Assembly: GCA_033026295.1 (NCBI GenBank)
Contig: CM065175.1
Span: forward strand, 24,842,437 to 24,906,436
Length of the DNA: 64,000 nucleotides
Direction of reading: 5' to 3'
From: Channa striata
Lineage: Eukaryota > Chordata > Actinopteri > Anabantiformes > Channidae
Under the pieces are notes generated by a model. That model had not been told where the DNA came from. It saw nothing but the letters and a program-made list of their open reading frames with translations, and did no database searches. This document shows, piece after piece, positions 1 through 13,723 of this stretch (positions are counted from its first letter, which is position 1; the number at the start of each line of letters is the position of its first letter). The position numbers and the translations under genes were made by a program.

Positions 1-344
1 GAGGACAGAATAGTGTGCGGCTGATTTTCCTGGGAATCGCTTTGGTCTTTTCACAGCTGATAAAGTCAGCAGGGGCAGCTGGTGTTAGCTTCTAGCTGCT
101 TCCTAGTTTCTTAAAGTCGCCATCACTGATTTTGAACATGCTTCCTTTGGTTGACAGATGACATCACTTGGAGGAACGTTGTGTTCAGATTGTGTTTTCC
201 TGTTGGTCACAGTAAAGTTTGTAGTCATGGTCAACCTGCTTTTGCAGAGCTTCTACAGATGACATCATCTAAACCCCTAATGATGAAAAACTCCTCCGGG
301 TGATGTCACCTGTTTTCCAGGAAGAAGCAGAGGGATATTTAATT
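1..344. other. 3' flank of dgkb, no gene seen
   Basis: The DNA is AT-rich with short spurious open frames on both strands and no splice-bounded coding block. Its right half carries one copy of a dispersed repeat also found at 55783-55848. Confidence 0.5.
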
Positions 345-350
345 TTTATT
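281..350 (+). repeat. Dispersed repeat copy A
   Basis: This copy shares TGAAAAACTCCTCC, then TGATGTCA, then AAGAAGC and GAGA/GAGG-GATATTT in the same order and spacing as 55783-55848. The two copies lie at opposite ends of dgkb and in the same orientation. The family is not recognised; it is probably a teleost interspersed element. Confidence 0.6.
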
Positions 351-2460
351 TTAACAGCGTTAATGTAAATTTAAGCCATAGAAAGCACGTTGAAAATTGA
401 TGAAGTCGGCCTTTAAAATTAGTCATGAGCAGCTGTCTAAAGCTGTTTAAAGTGTCTGATTTGTGTTGTCCTTCCTGCTCGGCTCATTTTGGCCTTGCAG
501 GTACTACAGATCGTGCGCCTTGTGTCTTCTTCGCTCATAGTAAAGAGGTTCCACACCAACGACATGTCGGGTGTGTGTATGTGTGTGTCTGTGACGTTAC
601 TGCATAGACACACACGTAGAATAACTGTGTAAATTCGACAATGGATAAGACATCTCACGCTATCCAGCCAGTGACCCCTCATGGCCAATCAATTAAAAAA
701 CTGGCCCAGTCTGATCGGTGGACCTTTCGATGATGCAGTTTTGCTTGTTTGAAACAGCTCAGTCATAAAAAAAAAAGCGTCCAAAAGGCGCAAAATGCAC
801 GACAACCATGAAATGATGCAAACTTAAAAATGTCCAAACAGAATGATGACCGGAAACAGACAAGAGTTCCAAAACAGAACGGATCTACTGAAAGATGGGG
901 GACCTGTACGTTTGTTGTCCCAGGGACCACCTGTGGTCCATGCTAGTTCTACGACGATGGTTAGTCCTTCTTTAAGTGGTTCAGGATCCGTTACTGCAGT
1001 AACCGAGGAACACTCCGGCCCAAACACAAAGGACACCAGGACACTCTGTGTCAAACAATAAAAGCTTTTTTTTACTACTTCCATAATCAATTTTCCAGTC
1101 AACATCAGCAGGCAGAACAACATGGTTTGAGTTCTACAATGAAGCATAGAGCAGAAAAATCATAGCGTGTACAAAAATACAACCTCACTGTACAAACGCG
1201 GCACCGTACAAAGCGAAGAGACGGGAGAGTCAGCAGACCTCAGCCTCCTCTGGCACGTGGCACTTCGAACGGCTGAAACAGTCGAGCCTAAAAGAGTTCG
1301 CAGAAAACATGCAGGAGTGCGATTCCTTTAAAGACAACACATTTATCTCACACTGTACGTCTGCATTTCAAAACATTTCACACGGCGTGCGTTTTCGTTT
1401 GGGATGCGACTGGACGAGATAAAAAAAAAAAAATGCGGAGAATGCTTCCATTACCATTCAGAACATCGTTATAAAGTTGAACATAACCATCAAATAAGCT
1501 TTTTTTCATTTGGTGCACATTGAATTTATAACTTGTGAGCAGCTGTAAAATGATCTGACATAAAGCACCTGAGTACCTGTTCAGAAAAAAAACCTCTCAT
1601 GGGTAAAGTAAGAGAAGGTTACGCCCAGTAGCACAACAGATGTAAGTTCAAAAACTATTTCCACAAGTGTTAGAATAGATCTTGGTCACTCATGCAACAG
1701 AGTGTGCACACATTTGGTTAAACTGCCTGGAAACCTCTCGTGCGACGTAAGAACAAAGAGTGTCATGCATTTTTTAACAAACGATCGATAATCATTCCTA
1801 ATCTTTTCACTGACGGAGCAGCGGCACGGCGGATCAGAACGTGACAGGGACGACCGTGGAAAGAAAGCAAAAGGGATTCTGTGTCTGCTCGCTGCTTAAC
1901 GCCACTCATCAGTGAGGCGCCGAAGAAATGCTGAGCAAAGACTTCAGTTCTCGCCGAACGCGAGTGGGAAAAGTTCAGCTCCAAAACGGCAGATATGTCA
2001 CATCCGACAGCGACAACCTCCTTCACTGTCCATCACGCGTCTGGGCTATGCAAATGCAGAAAAACCTCAGAAAACATTAATAGCAGCAAAATATGAATAA
2101 ATAAATAAATACACCATATCACAAAACACATTCATCTGTGGACTTGTTCCACATGGCACAGATCACAGGAGCGAAAATAAAAACTTTTAGAAAATCTGTG
2201 GAAGTGGACTTGAAATAGCGTCAGTATTTTTGGAGCTAAACTACATCGCACACTGCAGATCAAAGCGTCAGTCTGGACTCAGCGAGGACTCGTCTTCTCC
2301 GTGGTGCCGGCGACAAATACGGAACCCACAGTCTGCTACTGTGCGCTGGGCTATCAAACAGGCCTCAGGAAGCCCCTTTGTCAACGGGCCGCGGGGGGCA
2401 GCTTGTGAGCGCCGCTCTGCAGGCGCTCGTGAAGACGTGAAGGCCTTGAACCGCGCCGGC
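345..2460 (-). other. dgkb: Presumptive dgkb 3'UTR
   Basis: No acceptor or coding exon follows the stop. The next AATAAA-type signals on the minus strand are near 343-352 (AAAATAAAAATTAAAT), which would give a 3'UTR of about 2.1 kb. ATTTA-type elements occur around 2090-2115, and GTACA-containing motifs cluster at 1165-1210. Neuronal DGK transcripts often have long 3'UTRs. The end point is a guess, because the signal overlaps a dispersed repeat at 281-350. Confidence 0.35.
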
Positions 2461-2568
2461 TCAGTCTTTGCTCTCGGTGCGCGTTCTCCTGATGACGGAC
2501 GAGAAGAAGCTTCGGCACTGCGGCGGTCCCATCAACATGGGGGCCTGGTTCTTGTGGACGATCTCAAT
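2461..2568 (-). CDS. dgkb: dgkb exon 24 (last coding exon, stop TGA)
   Basis: The acceptor is AACTCCAG before 2568, and the coding part ends with TGA at 2461-2463. It encodes residues 749-783: IEIVHKNQAPMLMGPPQC and RSFFSSVIRRTRTESKD. The HKNQAPMLMGPP block fits DGK beta. The extreme tail differs from mammals but keeps the basic, Ser-rich character thought to help membrane association. The exon continues into the 3'UTR. Confidence 0.93.
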   Translation of the reverse strand: MEIVHKNQAPMLMGPPQCRSFFSSVIRRTRTESKD

Positions 2569-5500
2569 CTGGAGTTTGGAGGGAAAGAGACAATGACATT
2601 TAGTTCTGCGTTGCCTCAGGTTGGCGCCACGTTTAGCTTCGGTGTAACGGCGCCTGTTTTCAGCAGAAATACACCAGCTGCTTTAAAGAACAACTTTGGT
2701 CATTTGGTCTGTGCAGATACGAACGCCGAGTCTGCAGTAAGGAGCCTCCAGGAACACACTGGATAAGAGAAAACTACAATAGCAACAATAGTTTTACCAA
2801 TATGTAACTTTTTTTCTGTCTTTAATCGATTCAATTATAATATGTGGTTTGAACAACGGTAAAAACTCGATTTTCACCTGTTTACTTGATATATTTTCTG
2901 TTGGCTCTAGAATTGCTTTGGCGGCGTTTTTACGCGTGTGGGTCTGAGAAAATAAACACGTTTTTTTGTGCATGTAGTGCGAGAGCAACACGTGAGCAGC
3001 CGCACTGATTAAAATAGGACCGTCTTTGTAGACGCAGCGTAAAATCAACAAGAAATGTATTCTCACGGGTGATGTCTGTCACTCTGCCGCGTGAATTAGC
3101 TTATTTGTATGTGCCGTAGAGCTGCATATTAAAGAAATGATTAAAAACAGGTCAGCCAGACACACGGCTCTGCAAAAAGCTCGGTGGAGAAATATTTTTA
3201 AAAGATTCCCTCACGCGGTTCAATCTGCCATAATTCCAGTGGACATCCGACAAATGTGCAGTTGACTCTTGCTTACATCAGACCTCTCTATTTCTTTTTT
3301 AAAAACTGCAATGGAAGTAAAGCAGTGTGCTTGGCTGATCTTTCTGGACAGCACCGAGGTCCAGAGAACAGATTAAACACAATTATTTTAGAAAATGACT
3401 GACGTTTCTTTAATCAAAAAACACCTCGTCGTTGCCCACAAGTAAAGCTTTCAAAGGCTCCTCAATTCCTCCGCGCTAGCAGATTCCCCCTTATTTCATG
3501 TTTTCTTTTGAATTTAAAGTCCACTAATATGATAGTAAGACAGTCTCAGTGGCTCCTCTTGAAATATGAATAATGAAATATTTAAATAATTGCTTCCACA
3601 CAATTTAAACAGTTTTTGCCAAAAGAAAGACAACTTTTCAATCATCAGGGACGAGAGCAATACAAAAGATTTCTGCTTTACACCAAACTGCTTCTCTACG
3701 GAGCCGCGCAGGTTTTTGAAAGTATTCCGCACATTATGATCATATTATTTTAACCATCAATTAAAAACAAGAATAAACGAAACAGCAACAACAGAGTTAA
3801 TACTCGCTGCTATCTCAGTTCAGTATGGCATTAATGACACTGAACTTTGTGCACGTGTCCTACTGTAGTTCCTTCTGGGGTCAGCTGACTTGAGTTCATG
3901 GCTCTGACAGTAAATTATAACATAGATTGGAGTAGATGATGGTAAAGTCTTTGCTTTACGGGTATAATATCCTGTTTCCCTCAATGATGCCATTTCTGTT
4001 GAAGGCTGAAATTGTAGATCAATGGAGCAACAAATAACAACCGTCAAGCGTTGTCATATTAAGCACGTAGTTCATTATAGTGTTGCACTAAGAGTCTAAA
4101 CGCAGTAATGGAAAGAGGAAATGCTGCCATCTGCATTACAGGGACCACAGCTGCCATTTATTGTACTCGCACGCCGACTCTGTAGCAGTTACCAGATTCT
4201 GGGGGCTCCCTCCTATCATGAAACGGGACTTAACGTAAAGCTTTGGATGTATTTCACACAAAAAAACATTTTTAAGGCTACTGATCACAAAAAAACGCCA
4301 CACATGAGATGCAATATTTTTACAGAATGTTCTCTATAGCGGCCAAAAAACATTCAGGTTAAGAAAACCACGAGCGCCTTTTTATTTACGACTGATTGTC
4401 TGGTGAACTTCAGTCGGCAGCAGCAGTTATTCCAGACCTAGTTAGACTGAGGCAGAGATACGTGTCACATGTCGCTTAAAAATGCAAATAGATTGATGGT
4501 GTTAAATATGTTATTCATGCAGAGGAACTGAGATGCATTTGCATAGCTGTTGTTGTTAATAATTAGTAGGGTAACATCCCATTTGAACTGTCATGTTTTT
4601 ATAAGCATTTAACAGGTCGGCTGATTCCAATCCTGCACCAACATACAGTAAGAAAAACATTCATACAATGCAGAGCAATTACGTGTTGTCAGATGCGAAA
4701 CCTGCTCTGCGGAGATGTGCCAGCAGATAGAAGAGCACTTTGCAGGCTACTCCTTTCGTCACGCGCTGTTTTTATTTTTTATTTTTTTATGCCTGAGTGA
4801 TCCATATGTAAATCTCAGCGGCACTTCATCTGCTGTGGCGATGTAATTAAAGTTTAACACGGCCGTAATCAGTGCAAACGAAGAAGTTTCATTTTAAGGA
4901 ACAACTTTGCGCAAAGAGCAAACACTTGTCGAGGTACATGTTTGAGACAAAGTTTGGGCAAATTACAATGAGAGGTAAGACTTGCATCATTAAGCATTTT
5001 TTATCATAAATTAGCACAAAACAGAAAGCAGGGACCTGGGAGGGAAAAGCGAGGAGGAGACGCTTGGGCAGATGCCAATCTGACTTTAATTTTGAATCCA
5101 GTACTTAAAGTCCAATCAGACAATGAGTTCTTACATTGATCACGCTCCTGAAAATTCATTTGTTCACGACTGTAGCTTTTAACTCAAAACCTCGTCTGTG
5201 TAGCATTATGCCGATATATTATTTGTCCGTCCCCTTTATTTAAATTAGACCCCTTTCTGCATAAAACAATCATAAACTGCAGCACAAGCCACATCCTGAA
5301 GTGACCATGCAACGCACTATTATCGCTGGATAAAGTTGCACGTTTGCGTGATTTTGCATCAGATTGTAACTTTAACGTTTGTGACACGACACAGTGAGGA
5401 AGACTTACAGTGCAGGGAGTCTGCATCCAGGGTTCACCATCAATCTGCATTGGAAGGGATTTACTGGTTCTGCAAGAAACAAGACACCACGTTACTGTGA

Positions 5501-8281
5501 CAACTTTACACTAACAATATTTGCTTTTAGTGTTTTTGGACAGAGTCTGTTAAAAACCCATAAAAACTATAACATCTTCAATCTTGACGGAAATGAACAT
5601 TTGAATGTGAAGCAGTTTACTGTGAACCTGATTGTGACAGAGGAGCACTGTGCCAGGCGTCTCCCGGCACTCTTCAGGCCTGTGTAGATCTGACCCATCT
5701 CCATGGCTCCTTCGAGCCCCACCACCTCCAGCAGCTGGTCAGACAGGTCTAAAGATAAAAAATTAAAATAAAAAAACATATTCATTTACAGACGTTAAGT
5801 CCAGTAAAAGTTTATGTCATGCTGATTGTTTAAAGTGTGCACACATCCTAAGCTCGAACGCCAGATGAATACAGCAGGTTCACTGCTGCTCATAAATGTG
5901 GCTGATGTTATTTTAGAACCACTACGTTTTGAAAATAACATCCACAGGGAGTCAGAAGAATGAAGAGTGAAGGAATTAGTAAGAAAGTGAGAAAGGAAAG
6001 AAGAAAGTGAGAAGCAACGTGAGGAGGAATAAAAGAACATGACACGTGACGCTCCTCACTTCAGACTTTTCCTTCTGCCTCTGAAATATTTAACATTCAC
6101 AGTAAAAAAAAAAGAAAAAAGGCAACAAGAACAACAAGCTACAAACAAAACAGCTATTAATTAGATTGCACCGGCAATGCAAAGCAATCTTGTGATAATA
6201 TAATTATTAATTTCTCTTCTGTTTTGCAGTTATGAGCATTGATTTTGCCCCTGCTGGAAGCCCAGTGTCACGCAGGGCCCATCTGTTTCAGCGGCCCGTT
6301 CTGCCTCCGACTCTCCATCGACTCGTCCCTCCACAAATTAAGAAGCTGCTGCCTCGCTGCTGGGAGCACACAGACACTAATTGAAACTAAGACCCATTTT
6401 TAGGCTCTCGGTGCATGCGAGGGAGTCAGCTCGCTGTCACAGACTCCACGCCGTCGCTGTCGTGTTTTGCCGTTCGAGCTGGCCTGGTTTCCTGTGGCAC
6501 TGTCGTACGTAGCGCTGGCGTTGTCACGAGGTGTTGCTGTCGCTGCCGAGCTGCGGTGTCCAGCTGTCACCACGGTGACGGACACGCGTCCGTCCCTATC
6601 TCTGCGCTGACCTGTGAGTGCAGTGTTTTCCAGGGTCGAGGTGGAGGAGCCTGTGTATATACACAGCGGACCTCTTGACACTGGGCTTTAGAGATGCTCC
6701 TCGTCCCTTCACGGCTCCTCGCGTTAATGCAAGTGGCTCACACAGGCCTCTGAGGACACGCAGATGGACAGAGGGACGGCAGTGATAGGGACTGTCCGCA
6801 GAGACAAAGATCTAGTCCATTAAGCATCCAAATATAAAAAGGTCAGTGTACAACCAGTTGATATTAAAGTATATGTGATATCACTCTATATATTTGAAGA
6901 CTTTTAATCAGGAGAGAAATGCAGTAACGCACTGGTTGTAAATCCTAAAAAGTCACTGCAGATGTTTAGCCTTGAGCTTTGGCGACAGTGACGAAATTTA
7001 AAACCAAATTCTTACAATGTGTCTGTTGCCATGATGATAAAATACAAACTAACTAACTATCAGAATCTGATACAAAATAAGGTAAAATGGAGATCAATGG
7101 CTTGTGCTGCTTTTTGGGAGCGCTAGTTCTGCACATATGTACAACAAAGCAATAAAAAAATTATTTTACGTAATCTGACACATCTGACGCACCGTGTGAA
7201 CAACCTTTATTACGCCTGACTCAGACGGACGTGCAATGACATCACGCGGCTGTTGTCCTACAGTTGATAGGTGCCTTTAAATGAAAAATTGATGTTCCCA
7301 TCGTATCTGACCTTTTAGTGTGGAGCTACAGTGGCAGGACGGTGGCTTAGCCAGAAACAGCAGGAAACGCCCAGCCTGCCAGTGCAACTACCAGCACCTC
7401 TGCAGCTCATGAGGCAACATACACAAAAACACACAAAAAGATTGTCCATAAATAAACTGGAAAAACATTTAGGCCACCGACACTGACTAAGCCACTTTAT
7501 GCGAGGAGGAGGTTGAATTAATATTACCAGAACATAAGCGACTGGTGGATCTACTTTGTGCACCACACTCGAGTGATGAAAGCCACATCTGACTGTCACA
7601 AACACAACGGACGCACGGACCAGAGTGGACCACGCGGCGTGGGTGAGAGTCATAAAAGCAAATGTTCATACAGCAGATTCGCAGAAAAGCTGCTGCTGCA
7701 GGCTCTAATCTCAGCCGTGCCTTTCTTTCATACGCTGGGATTAGAAATGGCGTCATATGACTTCCTGTCAGGGCCGGTGGCCACACGGAGACATGTGGAG
7801 CGACAGGGTGAGAGAGGAAGAGTAAAAGAGAGAGCGTGTGTGTGCAGCGCTGGGCTGGAGGCCGATCAGCGCAGAGGAAAACTAAAGAGGGATGGCGGGA
7901 GGAGCGGGGAGGCCCATCCTCCAATGAAAGCTTCATGGGGCTTGTCGCGGGGCATCAGTCGCAAGCCCTCCACCCACACAAGGACCCCCCCCACCCCCTC
8001 CTACCCCACCCACTCCTGCAAAACCTCAGTCCCATTCTAAATAATTCACTCCGCAGTCATTCCCTTCCACCTGAGGGGCTTGTCTCCTGGCGTCACCAGC
8101 GGGACGATTTAACAGCTCCCGAAAGGTCAGGTTTTTTTTTTTGTTATCCCTCAGCAACCTCCACCCGTTCATCCACGCACACACGCGTGTGCACGGGCCT
8201 CAAAGGGAGGACGTTTATTAACATAATGTGTTCGATAGCCCCTAACCCCCCGCTTAACCCCCGTACCAGCCCCAACCTAGT

Positions 8282-8316
<35 letters not shown>

Positions 8317-11300
8317 CACTGAGTGTCGTGCTCCCTCTGGGCTGATGCACTCGGTGTTTACCTCTAAATTTGCCTTTGTCTTGATCTGACAAGTTCGGCC
8401 GCTCACCTCAAGGGCACTTTGGGAAAGGGCGTTCGCACACACACACACACACACGTCAATACACAAGCACACGCAGATACAAAGAGGCACGGACACACAA
8501 AGACGTAGTGGCACAGACATAACCCTCTCACACTAAGTGCCTTCCCCGGTTCTGACTGTGGCCTTTTTGAACCACAAACAACAAACGGATTGATTTTCAT
8601 CCAGAGATTAATGGAGTGTTCGTCACGGAAAAGTTGGGCTTTAAATGAATCAACCGTCTCCCTCATAACTCGGCATTCTTCTGTTTCCCGACGAACCTTT
8701 ACTTCACAGTCACGTCATCACATTAGGGAAGTTACAGCGTAAATGTCCCAACATGCAACGCGGCTTGTTAGGACGACGTCTGTGTTTTGTTGCGATTGAT
8801 TATTTTAGCACGGATCAGTTCTTCCTCCGCCTCACTGTCCCTGCTGTGATTTACCTCGCCGTGTCTCTCCAACATCACAAACGTGGGTGACGCTACCTAT
8901 GAATTAATGACTAATCAGCTGTAGCATGCGTAATGACTTTTAATGCACAAGAGCCACTGAAATCTGCAAGAAATGTAAAAAAAGAAAATAGACACGGAGG
9001 CACTTTAAGAAAGAAAATGTTAAAAAAGCCCCTCGCAAAGCTTCACTGCCTTTTCCAGCAGTCACGTCCTGACCAGTGAAGTCTCCTAAGGGATCCTCAC
9101 GGAGTCAACACGCTTCAAGTCTGACAATGATTGTAACATCCACTCCATCCCAAAGTACAGAAAACTACCACACCACCGCACCAGGAAGCCTAGAAACAAA
9201 CTGCGCATCACCTGAGCAGGCAGCGGGTTGACAAGAGAGAGAGGAAAACACGGCAATGCATCGCCGCAAGTCATTCATTCACACTGACTGAACTTGGACA
9301 GTCACGTGTGTAGATTTGCATTCAACATGCAATAACTTATCCGACCCCATCGACGTCAGTAAAACTGAACCTACAGGTTTTGACCTGAACCTACATTTCA
9401 GGATGTTCAAATACTTTGCACCAAACATTCTCCTTATCTGAAAGCCCTGAGGTAAGTTCTCCTTCTTTCACTGTGATTATGAAACTTTAATTACATGCGT
9501 CCTTAGACTCACAGGCAGGACATTCCTAATATTTTTGTGTATTTTTTTGTCCTTCAAGTGGCTCCCAGCGTTCCACCAGTTCCCAAAGAGCAGCTGACTC
9601 ATTCTGCTTTGTTCGTTCATATGTGACCATTGACGGGCTTCCTTTTGACGTAAATGCATTCTGGGGTAAGCCCCACACCCCCTCAGTCGGCTCCTATTAG
9701 CTGAGCCTGTCCTCCACGCAGAACGTTATTACACAAGTGACAGTTCCAAACGGGGACGTGATTGCACCTCTTCTCCGCAAACAAAACCTGCTGGCCGTGA
9801 TTCGCCCTGTCATCGCCCTGTGAAATATTTATGCACTCGGGAAAAGTTTGGCCAGAAGTTTATTCTCTGATCTGTCTGATAGGAGCAAGGACACAGTGCA
9901 TCTATTAATAACTATTTCTAATAAGTATTTTATTTACGCCACCGTTTTCCAGTAGCACGCGAGAACAAAAACTGACCGTAGAATTTGTGGATTTACAAAC
10001 GTCACCGATGTCCATTTGTCTGACATTAAAAAACACTTATTTCGAAGGGTTCGTCTATAATCATACACATAAATTTACACAGTGTATTACCAGCATCACC
10101 ACGACGACGTGATGTGCTAAATTAGCCACTGTGCTAATTTCTTGACATAAAACCTGCACAAAAACCCAAGTAGTAGGCAGCCAAGTAGTCAGATTTCTGT
10201 GATGTATATAATTGAAAGGTATCGCAGAGGCGCTAATATTATCTTCGTCTGGACACCGTACATATGTGAACAAACTGTCCAATCGATGCGATGGGTGAGA
10301 AAAGGCTACCTTGTGCTGCGAACATCAGTTCTTTCGGGTCGACCACCGGTGTCCTCTTGTCTTGACCCTTTTTTCCGCCCTTGCGGTTGCCCCTCCTCTT
10401 CTTGCTCTTGCCCCACAGGTTGGAGCCGCCGTGCATGCTGGGAATGTTGAGAACGGCGATGCCTTCCAGCGAGATGCTGCTGAGGTCCAGAGTGACGCCA
10501 TCGCACTTTTTAAAACGAGAAAGAAACAGAAGATGATCAGACGAGTGACGACCGGTCAGCCTAAAGGTTTCTCTTTCTCCGAGACAGACTTTGACCTCAG
10601 CGTCTTAAGCCAAACCATTTGCCAATCTTTGTCGGCCCGACACTGAAGCGGCTTCTTTCTGAAGCTGTGTCTGAGGATGTCACACCGTCAAAGCCCAACG
10701 TCTGTCTATGAATCTGAGCTGAACTACAATCTGTGTCAATTTCATTTTATTTACCAAAAAAAATTCTTCTCTGTCAGACCCACAATATCTGTGTAAGACT
10801 TAATAAGCAGGTATTATATCAAATTTGTCTTCAGCTCCACGCATGCTTCACTTGAGTAGGTACTTAACCGACTCTAATTAATAAAGACCTCTTCACTGTG
10901 TGGATGCCTCTGAGAAGGAGGAAGATAAATTGTATAGATGCCATCTTCATTATCACTCAATATCACACACAGCAGGGTCATGTGGGGCTAATTACCTGTG
11001 TGTTGAACTGAGGTTCAGTGGGACGTGGGCCGGGTGGTGTACAGATAGCCTTCACACATCAACACGTGGTCTGGATAAATGTGAAACTAATACAAATTTA
11101 AGCTATTTACGACCGGGGGCTGACCAGGAGGCTCCATCGTTCTTACCTACAGTATGCATGAGGTTTAACATTGAGAAAGTACGGCTGCTTGGATTCCCAT
11201 AAAAATAATTATAGTTCACAAAGGCAGTGACCTTAAAAGGTTTTTTCTCGGATAGATGTGTATGAAAGGGAAAAAAAAATGTGCTTTGCTTTACCTCAAC

Positions 11301-13691
11301 CTCCAGAAAGTCGTGGAGTTTCTTACATGTGGCCGAAAAAGTCTCCGAAGTGCCGAACTCAAAGTACCACAGCTTATTCTTTGTTCTGAAAAAGACAAGA
11401 CAACAGGAACTGCAAAGGGACCAAGAAAAGAGGAAACGGGAGTGTTTTCCCCACATCAAAATCTCCAGCTCGCACAGCCACGGCAGCGTCTGTCTTTTCT
11501 CTCCAGTCCCCTATATGCTGACCTTGTGAGAAACAAACAGCGAAGACAAGCCTGTGAAATGTGTGTTCGTCCGATGATCTTCAAGCTGGATGTGATGCAC
11601 CACACGGGTCTGGTTCTGACCTAAATCAAAGTGTTGGTAACTTAAAAAAAAAAAAAAAAAAAAGATGAATGTGCTTCTTTATTCTCACGCTGTAGCATGA
11701 CGATGACTGTAAAGACAATTAAAAGGCACGTGGGGGGGCTGACGCCGTGGCCAATGGGGACCCATGCACAAAATGAAGGGCTGGTGAGGGGTGCAGGGGG
11801 TAATCTACCTGCCCCTGCAATTAACAGAAGACTGGTGTGCCGCTCTCCAGGCTTCCTACAGCACACAGTCCCACCGCTAAGGCTGATGATCAATGACCTC
11901 GCAGGGGTGAGTCACCATCTGGCCACACAGGCCACTGCCTCTCTCGTAGCCGCCTGCATAAAGTCTTTTTATCGTCAGCCAAATGTCCTGTAGCCGTCTA
12001 ATCACACTACAATCATATAAACAGAAATTTACATGTTAATTTGAAGAAGAATATTAAATTCAGCAGCAGAATGTATTTGAGTAGCGGGTGTCTTCTAGCT
12101 TAGGGTGCATCCATTCAGCCTTAAAACATGAAAATGATGTGTTTATTATTACCGCGTCTTCCTGGGGACCACAGATGTGAATGAGCTTTTAGGTATATCA
12201 GGTGTAATGTTCATTATTCCATTTTTGTTTGCACGTGTTGAAGCCTTATTGCTGCAGGGACGACATATTTTTGTTAGAATCTCCCTTGGGCCCTCAATAA
12301 AAAAAAATAAAAAAAAATCAACTGGGTTTTTCGACTGGCTATCACATTAATAAAAATAAACAATGCGACAAACAGAAGTTTTGTTTAGAAAGTTAATCTG
12401 CACAGATGGACACCACTTTTAGGATTGTTGCAGCTAAATGCAGCCGACAGATTCCATTAAACGTCCAGTCTGTACTTTCACTTCGCATGTTAACCTCTGT
12501 TCCTATTAACCTGAACGGACTTCGTGATCATGAACGTAAAGACGGTGAGCAGAGACGTCCCTGTGTTTGACACGATGATTTATAAGGTTCCAGACAAAGT
12601 CCAGTCTCATTTAGCCCCTAGTCAGTGACCACCTTTGCAAGACCAGAAGTACGAACTGATCACTGATTTCCGTGTTCAGGACTCATTCCTACACCACTCT
12701 GCCGGCAGTGAGCTCATGACTGTAAACTTGTCTTGAATGTAGTGCTGAAGCGATGGACTGAAATGACAATTTAAACCTGTTTGGGAGCCTGTATGTGTTA
12801 ATAAAAGTGTTATGTGAAATATTGTGTTCAAATGCCATTTATCTATGTGGAAGGTCGTGGAAACAGGTTCAGATCTGTTGCGATGCCGATGAGCATTCGA
12901 ACCACTTGGTTCACTCACTCACACCCCACGGGCAAAGTCAGAACAACAATGACACTCACGACGCAAACAGACAGAGCCTGGGAATCGAACCGCTGACTGA
13001 ACCGTCGGCCTGCTCTACCAACTGAGCCTCAACCCGACAATCAGATGCCAAGAATCAACTGACATACAACAATTCTTCAACATCTAAGCAGGTTAACGTT
13101 TTCAGGTCCTTTACTCACCAGAGCACATGTTTCTTTAAAATACTTTAATACTAGCTGAGGTGTGACTGATTATGCTGATTTCATCTTTGTACAATTTGAG
13201 TGAGAAGACGAAACGGGATCCATATCTACTTCTTATAAAAGAACTTCAGGTTAATTCTATACTTAACCACAGACAAAAGATCTTTTCAAGAAACAACAAA
13301 CACGTGATTTATCTCACAGCTTAAAGGATAAAGAGAAAAAAAAAAGCCAAAACCAAACAAACAACAGTGCTGACATGCAAAACTGAAACCATAAAAAATT
13401 GCCTTCTCTTAGCTGGAATCAAAGCACCACAAGAGGGACGTATTAGTATAAGCAGAGTAACAATCACTGAATTATTGATTTCCTCATTAGGACTTTTGTC
13501 AGGACCATTTAGCCGCTTTATAAATGAGCTTTCATTAGGATACTTGCAAGGTAGCCCAGCTCGCCGCTGATTTATAATCTGCAACCTGGTCAATAGCGAA
13601 GGGATGGGAGCAGGCGAGTGGGAAGGGGCCGGAGAAGACGGGCCACGCTGAAAAGCTTTACACGGTAACGCAAGTCCACATCTCCTCCATC

Positions 13692-13723
<32 letters not shown>

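Larger units (their letters stand above)
5749..10309 (-). other. dgkb intron 21
   Basis: This 4.6 kb intron contains a GC-richer interval at about 6250-6760 and a C-rich run at 7985-8030. CA repeats lie at 8284-8314 and 8436-8454. Open frames here reflect GC or CA composition and have no recognisable domains. Confidence 0.7.

Noticed and set aside
2230..2766. 178-codon open frame on the plus strand
   Set aside because: It is antisense to the last dgkb exon and GC-rich UTR, has no ATG context or domain, and the minus strand carries a clear conserved exon.
12961..13037. Possible tRNA gene on the minus strand
   Set aside because: A and B boxes are present but the acceptor and anticodon stems do not pair, and a SINE body follows. 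It is a tRNA-derived SINE head.
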